A DNA stretch of 17,967 nucleotides from GCA-020343675 sp964462945 (GTDB taxonomy: Bacteria; Planctomycetota; Phycisphaerae; Sedimentisphaerales; Anaerobacaceae): NCBI GenBank assembly GCA_964462945.1, contig CAYWZW010000092.1, positions 1 to 17,967 of the forward strand, read 5' to 3'. Below are positions 7,000 to 14,874 of the stretch, in pieces. Every line of letters starts with the position of its first letter. Position 1 is the stretch's first letter. The position numbers and the translations under genes were made by a program. The notes below the pieces were generated by a model. That model searched no databases and was not told the DNA's origin. It worked only from the letters and a program-made list of their open reading frames with translations.

Positions 7000-7031
7000 T
7001 TGTTTCCGGCCCGGTCAGTGAGTATGATACT
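7000..7031 (+). promoter_or_regulatory. Promoter with overlapping palindrome, upstream of the MNT gene
   Basis: TTGTTT (7000-7005) and TATGAT (7023-7028) are spaced by 17 bases. The -10 lies inside the palindrome AGTAT-G-ATACT (7021-7031), which is itself flanked by GTCAGT (7014-7019) and ACTGAC (7029-7034). A dyad over the -10 is the usual place for an autorepressor, and toxin-antitoxin modules are often controlled this way. No repressor has been shown. Confidence 0.45.
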
Positions 7032-7080
7032 GACGAGGTGATGCGATGCTTTTTGGCGTGCCGCGAAAGGAATGAATGCA

Positions 7081-7413
7081 ATGGTCAGAATACGAGACTC
7101 TGTCAATGAGCACATCCAGCAGATGGTCGAACGCATCGTGACTCAGTTTCACCCTGAGAAGATAATCCTGTTTGGCTCGCACGCCCGGGGTGCCGGCACG
7201 GCTGACAGCGACGTGGACCTGCTTATTGTCATGCCTGTAGAAGGCTCGAAACGGGCCAAGCAGCTTGAAATCAGGGCTGCGGTGCACGATGTCCGCGTTC
7301 CAAAGGACATCATCGTTACTCGCCCCGAAGAATTCCAGTGGCGTAAAGACATTGTAGGCACGATTGAACAGCCAGCGGCGCATGAAGGAAGGATTTTGTA
7401 TGCCCGCGAATGA
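7081..7413 (+). CDS. MNT-type minimal nucleotidyltransferase (antitoxin-like), orphan
   Basis: This 110-residue protein has the polymerase-beta-like nucleotidyltransferase fold signature: FGSHARG (31-37), then DSDVDLLIV (42-50) supplying two metal-binding Asp (44 and 46), and a third Asp in VPKDIIV (76). This is the size and motif set of MNT proteins, which in HEPN-MNT modules act as antitoxins by adding AMP to the HEPN toxin. The ATG at 7081 is preferred over that at 7072 because AAAGGA ends 9 bases before it. The usual HEPN gene should overlap or follow directly, but no frame longer than about 24 codons is found there. The module is therefore incomplete or the partner is elsewhere. Confidence 0.82.
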   Translation: MVRIRDSVNEHIQQMVERIVTQFHPEKIILFGSHARGAGTADSDVDLLIVMPVEGSKRAKQLEIRAAVHDVRVPKDIIVTRPEEFQWRKDIVGTIEQPAAHEGRILYARE

Positions 7414-7533
7414 CAGAACTATGGCGGTCGTCGGAGGGAAAATAGCGTGCGTCCCTGGTATCCCTCAAGCGTAAAGAAACCAAAACTTATTTCATAAGGG
7501 CTGACCCCAATTCACCAGAATTCACCGAATCCT
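7414..7533. other. Intergenic space between convergent genes
   Basis: There is no gene and no strong terminator. AATTCACCAG (7509-7518) is followed directly by the near copy AATTCACCGA (7519-7528). A short CTTAT-TTC-ATAAG hairpin lies at about 7487-7499. Confidence 0.4.
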
Positions 7534-9342
7534 CTAAGGTTCCCCGGACGCAACACTCGCTGTTACCGGTATGAGTATCTCAGGTGTCCGTGTGTCGTTG
7601 GTCGTCAATTTAATCTGCGATGCATAATTCGTCTTCTGTAAGCCACCCGTGATGAGAATCTTTATCTCATAGAGGAACGTTTCCTCGTCTTGATACTTGA
7701 AAAGCTGGGCCGTTGTCGGTTTATCCGGATGTGATACAATGTTCACTTTGAAAGTTGGATCGTCGGGCTTATAAATATAGACACTCTTTTGCACTTTCTG
7801 ACCTGTGGACACAACCCCAAAGCTGATTTTTTCCGGTGCTACCTTGACGCCGACGATCCATCCCGGCTCAGACGGACTGACGCCCGTAACGCCGTCGGCA
7901 CTTTCCTTGATCAGCTTTTCCAGCATCGGTAACTCTACCGGCGATGCCACAGATCGGACATTGCCCTTGATGTCTATCAAGAAGGGCCTGGGAATCGCAT
8001 TAACGCCATATCTCTGAAAAGTCTGCCCGCCCCAGTATTCTTTCGAACCACCCCCAGAATCGATACACACGTGATATTTGACTTTGTATTTGGCCATGAC
8101 ACGTTCCACTTCGCCTATATCACCGGTCGGAGAATGCACGCCAATCACAACAACAGGCTCAGCGTTGCCACGTTCGTGAATCTTATTCAAACCTTCAATA
8201 TCTCCCAGGCAAGGCCCACAATCAATGGCCCAAAAATCCAACACAATCACTTTCCCGCGAAGACCAGCAAGCTGGAGTGGCTCAGATTGAATCCACTTTG
8301 CCACATCGATATCCGGCGCGGGCTTATTCATCAGTGCATACAAGTTGCGCCATATTTGTCTGGTCTTTTTTCCGTCCTTTATCCCCGCCAACAAGACCTT
8401 CGCCACCTCTGGTATTTCCTGTTGAGTTTCAACCGTTTCGCCTGATCTTTTCCGCGCAGGATCGGAAGGCCCCCCGTACTCATAGCTGATGTTTAGCCGC
8501 TTATCGTTGATTTTCGTGCCCTTCGGCAATCCCATCGCCTCCCACGTAAATTCCGCATCCAAAACGTCAAAAGAAAAGTCACAACTCTTGATTTCGATTT
8601 CCTCTTTCCTTCGCAACGTTCCATCCGGACGGTAGCCCATGCTCGAGAATCGTTTCAGATACCAACCTCCCTCCTGTGTAGGTTGCATTTCAGCTTCATC
8701 TTGCCTCAGCAGGATATAACCTTTTCCGAAATCATGGAAACTTTCAAATTTCAGTACAGATCCGCCTTTAGCTGGATCTAAGTGATAGCGTCCTAAATCT
8801 TTCGGGTACTTTTTATAAACAATGTCCAAGATGTAAACCTTCTGATCTGAAACGTCCTTCTCTATGATCGTCCTTGAGGAGAAATCATCATCCGCGCATC
8901 CCAAAAAGCTATGCCAGAAAGCTGAGTTTCTCGAAGGGAGGAATCCCGCGTAAGGATAGAGCATCTCGGCCATTTTTGCTTCTCGCAGATAAGCGTCCCT
9001 TTCCCCCGTGGAGTATTCTTTGAACTCCTCTTGCGTTGCCACGGCTCTCCAGGTCTTTTCACGGTTTCCTCCCGGCTCTTTTTTGTCCAGGCGGATCGTC
9101 TCACCTTTGAATACGGCACGGATATCATAGACCGCCTCGCGGCTCTTTTGGCCTTTTTCATCGTAAGATATACGGCGGATGGATGCATGCACTCTCCCGT
9201 AATGTAGAAGGGATCTATTGGCCTCGGATGCCTTGTTGAGTATTTTAAGAACTTCGTTCTGGTCGGCAACCTGCTCGCCAGACACCTCCCAAGGAAACAC
9301 CAACACGGCTAAAAGAATCAGAACGGACCCTTTGGACTTCAT
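7534..9342 (-). CDS. Secreted TlpA-like thioredoxin with N-terminal domain and DUF1573-like C terminus
   Basis: This protein has 602 residues counted from the ATG at 9342, chosen because AAGGAGG lies 5 bases upstream and a signal peptide (about 1-22, LILLAVLVF core) follows at once. Residues 25-320 form an unassigned, mostly beta-like domain. Residues about 340-485 are a TlpA/ResA-type thioredoxin domain with VIVLDFWAIDCGPC, active-site Cys375 and Cys378, and the cis-proline segment AIPRPFLID. The tail (about 500-600: EKISFGVVSTGQ, then TTNDTRTPEILIPVTA) resembles DUF1573/ASH-like domains. Redox activity outside the cytoplasm is inferred from the intact CGPC. Usual family members have WATWCGPC; here Asp replaces the Trp before the first Cys. 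Two 60-base samples (8341-8400 and 8581-8640) are about 47-48% GC, lower than neighbours. Confidence 0.82.
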   Translation of the reverse strand: MKSKGSVLILLAVLVFPWEVSGEQVADQNEVLKILNKASEANRSLLHYGRVHASIRRISYDEKGQKSREAVYDIRAVFKGETIRLDKKEPGGNREKTWRAVATQEEFKEYSTGERDAYLREAKMAEMLYPYAGFLPSRNSAFWHSFLGCADDDFSSRTIIEKDVSDQKVYILDIVYKKYPKDLGRYHLDPAKGGSVLKFESFHDFGKGYILLRQDEAEMQPTQEGGWYLKRFSSMGYRPDGTLRRKEEIEIKSCDFSFDVLDAEFTWEAMGLPKGTKINDKRLNISYEYGGPSDPARKRSGETVETQQEIPEVAKVLLAGIKDGKKTRQIWRNLYALMNKPAPDIDVAKWIQSEPLQLAGLRGKVIVLDFWAIDCGPCLGDIEGLNKIHERGNAEPVVVIGVHSPTGDIGEVERVMAKYKVKYHVCIDSGGGSKEYWGGQTFQRYGVNAIPRPFLIDIKGNVRSVASPVELPMLEKLIKESADGVTGVSPSEPGWIVGVKVAPEKISFGVVSTGQKVQKSVYIYKPDDPTFKVNIVSHPDKPTTAQLFKYQDEETFLYEIKILITGGLQKTNYASQIKLTTNDTRTPEILIPVTASVASGEP

Positions 9343-9421
9343 GATGAGCCTCCTTTTTTTGGCTGACTCTCGGATTTCTTGATTTATCAATGGCAATCCT
9401 GCTCGGTTTCAGGATTAGATG

Positions 9422-9450
9422 AGTTTATCATGTCCGGGCCTCAATGACAA
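9422..9450 (-). promoter_or_regulatory. Candidate promoter of the thioredoxin-DUF1573 gene
   Basis: Read leftwards, TTGTCA (9450-9445) and TAAACT (9427-9422) are 17 bases apart, with TGA immediately before the -10. The leader to the ATG would be about 70 bases. Confidence 0.35.
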
Positions 9451-9695
9451 TCTATTCCGAATCCCAGCTCTAATATAAGACTTCGATTCAATCAGAATGT
9501 TACAGTCCTTTTGACATTTGTTGTCGATGTGTGTCCATTCCCGAGTGTACCTCTCTTCCCATTCCGGCGAAAACAACCATGCAGCCAAGCCAGCTCTCAA
9601 TGCCTGCAACCGATTTTTGGTGGATTTTCCAGCATATTTGCTTTATCGTGGTGTGAAAGAGTGTTTGTTGCAGTGATAAGGAGAACAAAAAGTAG
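9451..9695. other. Divergent intergenic space upstream of leuS
   Basis: No gene or structured RNA is recognised. TTGACA occurs at 9511-9516 but lacks a good -10 partner at the right spacing. AAGGAG near 9678-9683 probably serves leuS. I see no T-box features. Confidence 0.4.
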
Positions 9696-12479
9696 ATGTG
9701 CTCCATGAATGGGATTTACAGCTTTGGCGAAATAGAGAAGAAATGGCAGCGTTTCTGGGAAGAGTCCGGGACGTTCAAAGCCCGCGACTGCGATGCGTCC
9801 AGGCCGAAGTATTATGTGCTGGACATGTTTCCTTATCCGAGCGGTCATGGCCTGCACGTCGGCCATCCGGAAGGCTACACGGCCAGCGACATCGTCGCGC
9901 GGTATAAGCGAACAAAGGGCTTCAATGTCCTGCACCCGTTCGGCTGGGACGCCTTCGGCCTTCCGGCCGAGCAGCACGCTATCCAGACGGGCACGGACCC
10001 GAAAGAAACCACGCAGAAGAACATCGACAATATGCGCCGGCAGACCAAGTCGCTTGGCTTCAGCTACGACTGGGACAGGGAAGTCGCCACGACCGATCCG
10101 AAGTACTACAAATGGACGCAGTGGATTTTCCTGAAGCTCTTCAACAGCTACTTTGACGAGGCCGAGCAGAAGGCCAAACCAATTGAGCAGTTGCCGATTC
10201 CCGATGGTCTAAGCGAAGTTGAAAGACAGCAGTATATCGACGATCACCGCCTGGCTTACGAGGCGGAGGTTCCCGTCAACTGGTGTCCCGCGCTGGGGAC
10301 GGTGCTGGCCAATGAGGAAGTGATAGGGGGCGTAAGCGAGCGCGGCGGCCACCCGGTCATCCGAAAACCGATGCGCCAGTGGATGCTGCGCATAACGGCC
10401 TATACCGAACGGTTATTGGAAGACCTCAAGTTGGTGGACTGGTCCGAGTCGATCAAAGAAATGCAGCGCAATTGGATCGGACGTAGCGAGGGTGCGGAAG
10501 TCGATTTTTACATAGGCACGGACTTTGAGGCATGGAAGAATCAGAGGCGAAGCCAGGGTTGGCCAGATTCACAGGAGGTTGCCGCTCGCGAACGCCCAGA
10601 TGTTGTTCGCATCTACACGACAAGGCCCGATACGCTCTTTGGCGCGACGTATATGGTTCTGGCGCCGGAGCATCCGTTCGTTGATCGCTGGCGTGACGCT
10701 GGTGTCATTCCGCAACAGTGGCCTCACGACACCCCGGATAATTGGAAAGGCGGGGCTGGCACGCCACTCAAAGCCATCGAAAGCTACCGCAAGTTCGCCG
10801 CCCGTAGGAGTGACCTGGAGCGGACCGAGCTTGCGAAAGAGAAGACCGGTGTCTTCACCGGCGTTTTTGCGACCAACCCAGTTAACGACGAGTTGATTCC
10901 GATTTGGCTCGCGGACTATGTGCTGATCAGCTACGGTACCGGTGCTATTATGGCTGTTCCAGCTCATGACGAGAGGGATTTCGAGTCTGCACGTCGTTTC
11001 GACTTACCTATTGTCCCGGTGGTCCGGCCGGTACGCAGCGACAACTTCATGTTAGAGTTGCCCGCTGATGGCGCGGTCCCACTTGCGGATGAAGAGCTTG
11101 AACGGCGGTTTGTCTCACAGCCTGAACTCTTTTTTGAAACAGTCTTGCCCTTTGTTTCTGACGGTCTGGCGATCAATTCAGCAAACCGGGAGATATCGCT
11201 CTACCACCTCGAGACAACAGAGGCAAAGTCGCAGATCACGACTTGGTTAGAATCGAGCGGCCTCGGGAAGAGGATGGTTAACTACAAGCTGCGCGACTGG
11301 CTTTTCAGCCGGCAGCGGTACTGGGGTGAGCCGTTTCCTATTCTGCATACGCAGGATGGTCGCGTCATCGCGATTTCGGAAGATGATTTGCCGCTGGAGC
11401 TGCCGGCGGTGAAAGACTATAAGCCTTCGGGAACGGGCGAGCCGCCGTTGGCCAATGCGACCGATTGGATCAAGGTCACGCTGCCCGACGGCTCGAAGGC
11501 CAAGCGCGAGACCAATACCATGCCTCAGTGGGCCGGTAGCTGCTGGTATTATCTGAGGTACCTCGATCCTGACAACGACCGGCAGGGCTGGGCGCCGGAG
11601 AAAGAAAAATACTGGATGGCCAACGGCGGGGTCGATCTGTATATCGGCGGGGCCGAGCACGCCGTGCTGCACCTGCTGTATGCTCGATTCTGGCACAAGC
11701 TCCTCTATGACCTCGGTTACGTCAGTACGAAAGAGCCTTTCAAGAAGCTGATCAATCAGGGCATGATCTTAGGCGAGGACGGCCAGAAGATGAGCAAGTC
11801 CCGCGGTAACGTGGTCAATCCCGATAAGGTGATCACCGATTACGGGGCCGATTCGATGCGGCTTTACGAGATGTTCATGGGCCCGTTGGAGGCCATCAAG
11901 CCCTGGAGCATGCAGGGCGTCGAAGGCGTGTACCGGTTCCTGCAGAAGCTCTGGCGGGCGGTTGTCGATAAAGATACCGGCGAGCTCGACGAGGCGGTCC
12001 AAGACGCCCAGGCCGATGAGGCGACGCTTAGACTGCTGAATCAGACGATCAAGAAAGTCGGTGCTGATATCGAGACGTTCAACTTCAACACGGCCATCAG
12101 TGCGATGATGATTTTCGTCAACCATCTCGGCAGGCAAACCGTCAGGCCCAAAGCAGTCGTCTGGAAGCTTGTCCTGATTCTGGCTCCGTTCGCGCCTCAC
12201 ATCGCCGAAGAACTCTGGGAAAGGCTCGGCCATGCGGAGAGTCTCGCGTACGAGCCCTGGCCCGACTACGACAAAGAGCTTATCAAAGAAAAGCAAATCG
12301 AATTGGCAGTGCAGGTCAACGGCAAGATCAAGGACAGGATCGTTGTTGCCGCCGATGCGGACGAAGAGCAGATAGAAAGCGAAGCGCTCGCCAGCGAAAA
12401 GGTGAAGGCTGCCATGGGCGGCAAACCTGCCAGGAAAGTCATTGTCGCAAAGCCGAGAATAGTAAGTATCATCACCTGA
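9696..12479 (+). CDS. leuS: Leucyl-tRNA synthetase
   Basis: This 927-residue class I synthetase charges tRNA-Leu. The HIGH motif appears as HVGH (54-57) within YPSGHGLHVGHPEGY, and KMSKS is at 698-702 in QKMSKSRGN. The editing (CP1) domain is recognisable by TRPDTLFGATYMVLAPEHP and GTGAIMAVPAHDERDF. The C terminus has the tRNA-binding segment IELAVQVNGKIKDRI. It is longer than the 860 residues of E. coli LeuRS, with extra sequence before EVPVNWCPALGTVLANEEV (about 150-185) and inside CP1. The ATG at 9696 was taken because AGGAG lies about 12 bases before it; a second ATG at 9705 would also serve. It begins a rightward cluster whose next gene starts 12 bases after the stop. Confidence 0.97.
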   Translation: MCSMNGIYSFGEIEKKWQRFWEESGTFKARDCDASRPKYYVLDMFPYPSGHGLHVGHPEGYTASDIVARYKRTKGFNVLHPFGWDAFGLPAEQHAIQTGTDPKETTQKNIDNMRRQTKSLGFSYDWDREVATTDPKYYKWTQWIFLKLFNSYFDEAEQKAKPIEQLPIPDGLSEVERQQYIDDHRLAYEAEVPVNWCPALGTVLANEEVIGGVSERGGHPVIRKPMRQWMLRITAYTERLLEDLKLVDWSESIKEMQRNWIGRSEGAEVDFYIGTDFEAWKNQRRSQGWPDSQEVAARERPDVVRIYTTRPDTLFGATYMVLAPEHPFVDRWRDAGVIPQQWPHDTPDNWKGGAGTPLKAIESYRKFAARRSDLERTELAKEKTGVFTGVFATNPVNDELIPIWLADYVLISYGTGAIMAVPAHDERDFESARRFDLPIVPVVRPVRSDNFMLELPADGAVPLADEELERRFVSQPELFFETVLPFVSDGLAINSANREISLYHLETTEAKSQITTWLESSGLGKRMVNYKLRDWLFSRQRYWGEPFPILHTQDGRVIAISEDDLPLELPAVKDYKPSGTGEPPLANATDWIKVTLPDGSKAKRETNTMPQWAGSCWYYLRYLDPDNDRQGWAPEKEKYWMANGGVDLYIGGAEHAVLHLLYARFWHKLLYDLGYVSTKEPFKKLINQGMILGEDGQKMSKSRGNVVNPDKVITDYGADSMRLYEMFMGPLEAIKPWSMQGVEGVYRFLQKLWRAVVDKDTGELDEAVQDAQADEATLRLLNQTIKKVGADIETFNFNTAISAMMIFVNHLGRQTVRPKAVVWKLVLILAPFAPHIAEELWERLGHAESLAYEPWPDYDKELIKEKQIELAVQVNGKIKDRIVVAADADEEQIESEALASEKVKAAMGGKPARKVIVAKPRIVSIIT

Positions 12480-12491
12480 TCCGCTCATAAG

Positions 12492-13028
12492 ATGTGTGTC
12501 GAGATTGAAGCAAAGTTGAAGGTCGATTCGCTGCCGGAGATAGAGCGCAAGCTGGGCGAACTGGGCGCCGAGTTTCTGGCCGATCAGTTGCAGACGGATT
12601 ATCATTTTGACGATGCAAGCGCGACCTTGACGGCAAATGATCGGTGTCTTCGATTGCGGCGGCAGTGGGTCGGTGGCAACGAGGAGTTTTTTCTGACTTA
12701 CAAAGGCGCCAAGGAAAAAAGCAACTTCAAAAAGAGGCAGGAAATAGAGATTGAAGTCGAAGACGCGGATTCGACGCGGAAGCTGCTCGCGGCACTGGGG
12801 TATGAAGCAATACTGGTTGTCGAGAAGAATCGGCGGCTCTGGCGGCTCGGTGGATGTGAGGTCGCTCTGGACAAGTTGCCGCTGTTGGGCGATTTTGTGG
12901 AAATAGAGGGGCCGGACGATGACAAGATCGCCGATGTACAAAAGAGCCTGGGACTGGCCCACTTACCGCACATCGCAAAAAGTTACGCGATGCTGACGAA
13001 GGAAAAGCTGGATCGTCGCGGCGGGTAG
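12492..13028 (+). CDS. CYTH-domain protein (class IV adenylate cyclase / thiamine-triphosphatase family)
   Basis: This 178-residue protein has the ExExK signature near its N terminus (EIEAKLK, 4-10). Paired charged strands typical of the CYTH triphosphate tunnel follow: RCLRLRRQ, FFLTYKG, KRQEIEIEVED, VEKNRRLWRL and GDFVEIEGP. The family hydrolyses or cyclises triphosphates (ATP to cAMP, thiamine triphosphate, or inorganic tripolyphosphate). The sequence alone does not tell which, and the annotation as class IV cyclase (CyaB-like) is conventional. It lies 12 bases after leuS and 34 bases before the lipid kinase, so it is probably co-transcribed. It shares the tunnel fold superfamily with the VTC polymerase at 2271. 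Confidence 0.88.
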   Translation: MCVEIEAKLKVDSLPEIERKLGELGAEFLADQLQTDYHFDDASATLTANDRCLRLRRQWVGGNEEFFLTYKGAKEKSNFKKRQEIEIEVEDADSTRKLLAALGYEAILVVEKNRRLWRLGGCEVALDKLPLLGDFVEIEGPDDDKIADVQKSLGLAHLPHIAKSYAMLTKEKLDRRGG

Positions 13029-13062
13029 AGGATGGTCTGGGAATCAGCTCACGCGCCGCAGG

Positions 13063-14016
13063 ATGCGAAATATGAAACCGGACGACGGCTACATTGCCTA
13101 TATTGTGAATCCCAAAGCCGGCGCCACCAGCAGCAAGCTCATCGGGCGCCGGTTCGAGCAATACCTCGTCAAGAAGGGATTCGAGGTCAGAGGCAGTCTG
13201 ACCACGTCTCTGACGCACGCCCGTGAATTGGCGACCGATGCCGCAGTCGATCACGACTGTGCCCTGGTGGTTGCTGTCGGGGGCGACGGCACCATCCGAG
13301 AGGTCGCCCACGGTCTGGAAGGAAGCGACACGCCCCTGCTCATCATACCCCACGGGACGGAGAATCTGCTCGCAAACGAATTAGGCTTCGATGCCAAAGT
13401 AAAAACGATAATCAGGACGTTTGAAGCAGGATACATTCGACCTCTGGATTTGGGCAGAGCCAATGGCAAGTGTTTTACTTCCATCGCCGGTTTTGGGTTT
13501 GACGGCGAGGTCGTCAGGCGGATGAGCGAGCAGCGAGCGGGGCACATCAACCATTTCGATTACTTCTGGCCGATCTGGAGAACGTTCTGGGAGTACAAAT
13601 TTAAGCCGATGCGGGTCGAGGTTGACGGAGAGCAGATTTTCGACGGTCCCGGACTGGTGTTTGTCGGAAACATCTCACGATACGCGGTCGGCCTGCAAAT
13701 ATTGCACTTTGCAGATTTTGGCGATGGCTTGCTGGACGTGTGTGTTTACAGATGTGCGTCTCAAGTTCACTTGGCCAAGCACTCGCTGATGACGATTCTG
13801 AAGCACCACGCCAACAGGCGCGACGTCATCTATCGTCAGGGCAAGAACATCGCCGTAAGTTCGAACACGGCCTCTATCAGGACTGAAATCGACGGTGATC
13901 CGGGGCCGGCCCTGCCGGTAGAAATCGACGTCATACCACATGCCGTCAAGTGTATCGTACCGGAAGGCGCAAAGCCCGCAGGGATTAGAACCAGGATTAT
14001 CAGGGCTATAGGGTAA
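13063..14016 (+). CDS. Diacylglycerol kinase catalytic-domain lipid kinase (YegS/DgkB family)
   Basis: This 317-residue protein has the ATP-binding elements of the family: IVNPKAG (14-20), VAVGGDGTIREVAHGL (70-85) with the GGDGT loop, and PHGTENLLANELG, which matches the usual GTxNxxA motif. The C-terminal beta-rich half contains FTSIAGFGFDGEVVRRM and FGDGLLDVCVY. Such enzymes phosphorylate diacylglycerol, sphingoid or related lipids at the cytoplasmic face of the membrane; the lipid here is not known. Alternative ATG codons at 13063 and 13072 both lack a strong ribosome site. The gene sits between the CYTH gene and kdsA, which fits an envelope-lipid role only loosely. Confidence 0.87.
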   Translation: MRNMKPDDGYIAYIVNPKAGATSSKLIGRRFEQYLVKKGFEVRGSLTTSLTHARELATDAAVDHDCALVVAVGGDGTIREVAHGLEGSDTPLLIIPHGTENLLANELGFDAKVKTIIRTFEAGYIRPLDLGRANGKCFTSIAGFGFDGEVVRRMSEQRAGHINHFDYFWPIWRTFWEYKFKPMRVEVDGEQIFDGPGLVFVGNISRYAVGLQILHFADFGDGLLDVCVYRCASQVHLAKHSLMTILKHHANRRDVIYRQGKNIAVSSNTASIRTEIDGDPGPALPVEIDVIPHAVKCIVPEGAKPAGIRTRIIRAIG

Positions 14017-14045
14017 TTCTGAGTGCCGGGAGCCTGGAGCTGGAT

Positions 14046-14870
14046 ATGAGAAAAGCGAACTTCAAGATCGGCCAGATCGAAATCGGGTCGGATGCTCCGT
14101 TGTTCGCCATGGCCGGGCCCTGCGTGATTGAGAGCAAGACCGGTTGCCTGAACATCGCCAGGAGACTTCTGGACATCAGCCGGAAGACCGGCGTAGGAAT
14201 AATCTTCAAGGCCAGTTTCGACAAGGCCAACCGCTCCAGCCTGAACAGCTTTCGCGGCCCGGGTTTGGAAAAGGGTCTGGAGGTCCTGGCAGCGGTCCGC
14301 CGGCAGACAAACCTGCCCGTGATGACGGACGTGCACGAACCCGCCCAGGCCGGCCCGGTCGCCGACGTGGTCGATTGTCTCCAGGTCCCCGCTTTTCTAT
14401 GCAGGCAAACCGATTTGCTCTGTGCCTGTGCGCGCACGGGCAAGCCCATCAACATTAAGAAGGGCCAATTCCTTTCGCCCGAAGAGATGAAGAACGTCGT
14501 CGAGAAGATTCGCGCGTGCAGGCATGACAAGATCATGCTGACCGAACGCGGCACGTTTTTCGGCTACAACCGGCTGGTCAACGACATGACGGCCATTGAC
14601 ACGATGAAGAAACTGGGCTGCCCGGTCATCTTCGACGCGACGCATAGCACGCAGCAGCCGGGGGGCCTCGGCAGCGCCAGCGCAGGCCGGCGAGAGATGG
14701 CCCCGGTACTCGCCAAGGCGGCCGTCGCGGCCGGCGCCGACGGTCTCTTTCTTGAGGTTCATACCGAACCGGACAAAGCCAAGTCCGACGCCGCCTGCAT
14801 CATGCCGATAAACTGGCTCGAAGAGTTACTGATAGTCTGCAAAAAAATATTTCAGGTCATACGCGAATAG
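14046..14870 (+). CDS. kdsA: 3-deoxy-8-phosphooctulonate synthase (Kdo-8-P synthase), metal-dependent type
   Basis: This 274-residue enzyme condenses phosphoenolpyruvate with arabinose 5-phosphate in the Kdo pathway for lipopolysaccharide. Motifs include MAGPCVIES (22-30), FKASFDKANRSS (54-65), MTDVHEP (93-99), INIKKGQF (136-142), LTERGTFFGYN (165-175), FDATHSTQQPGG (196-207) and LFLEVHTEP (234-242). Cys26, His200, Glu237 and Asp248 line up, with a constant offset of 15, with the known Aquifex metal ligands Cys11, His185, Glu222 and Asp233. The enzyme should therefore be the metal-dependent class; the E. coli type has Asn in place of the Cys. It starts 29 bases after the lipid kinase and ends 4 bases before the radical SAM gene. 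Confidence 0.95.
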   Translation: MRKANFKIGQIEIGSDAPLFAMAGPCVIESKTGCLNIARRLLDISRKTGVGIIFKASFDKANRSSLNSFRGPGLEKGLEVLAAVRRQTNLPVMTDVHEPAQAGPVADVVDCLQVPAFLCRQTDLLCACARTGKPINIKKGQFLSPEEMKNVVEKIRACRHDKIMLTERGTFFGYNRLVNDMTAIDTMKKLGCPVIFDATHSTQQPGGLGSASAGRREMAPVLAKAAVAAGADGLFLEVHTEPDKAKSDAACIMPINWLEELLIVCKKIFQVIRE

Positions 14871-14874
14871 ATAC

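Noticed and set aside
7400..7474. A HEPN toxin gene overlapping the end of the MNT gene
   Set aside because: The frame closes after 24 codons and shows none of the HEPN motif (R-x4-6-H).
9451..9695. A T-box leader controlling leuS
   Set aside because: No T-box consensus, specifier stem or terminator/antiterminator pair is visible.
11769..12962. A 397-codon leftward open frame opposite leuS and the CYTH gene
   Set aside because: It is a shadow of strongly conserved coding sequence on the other strand. It spans the junction of two genes, and its product resembles no known family.
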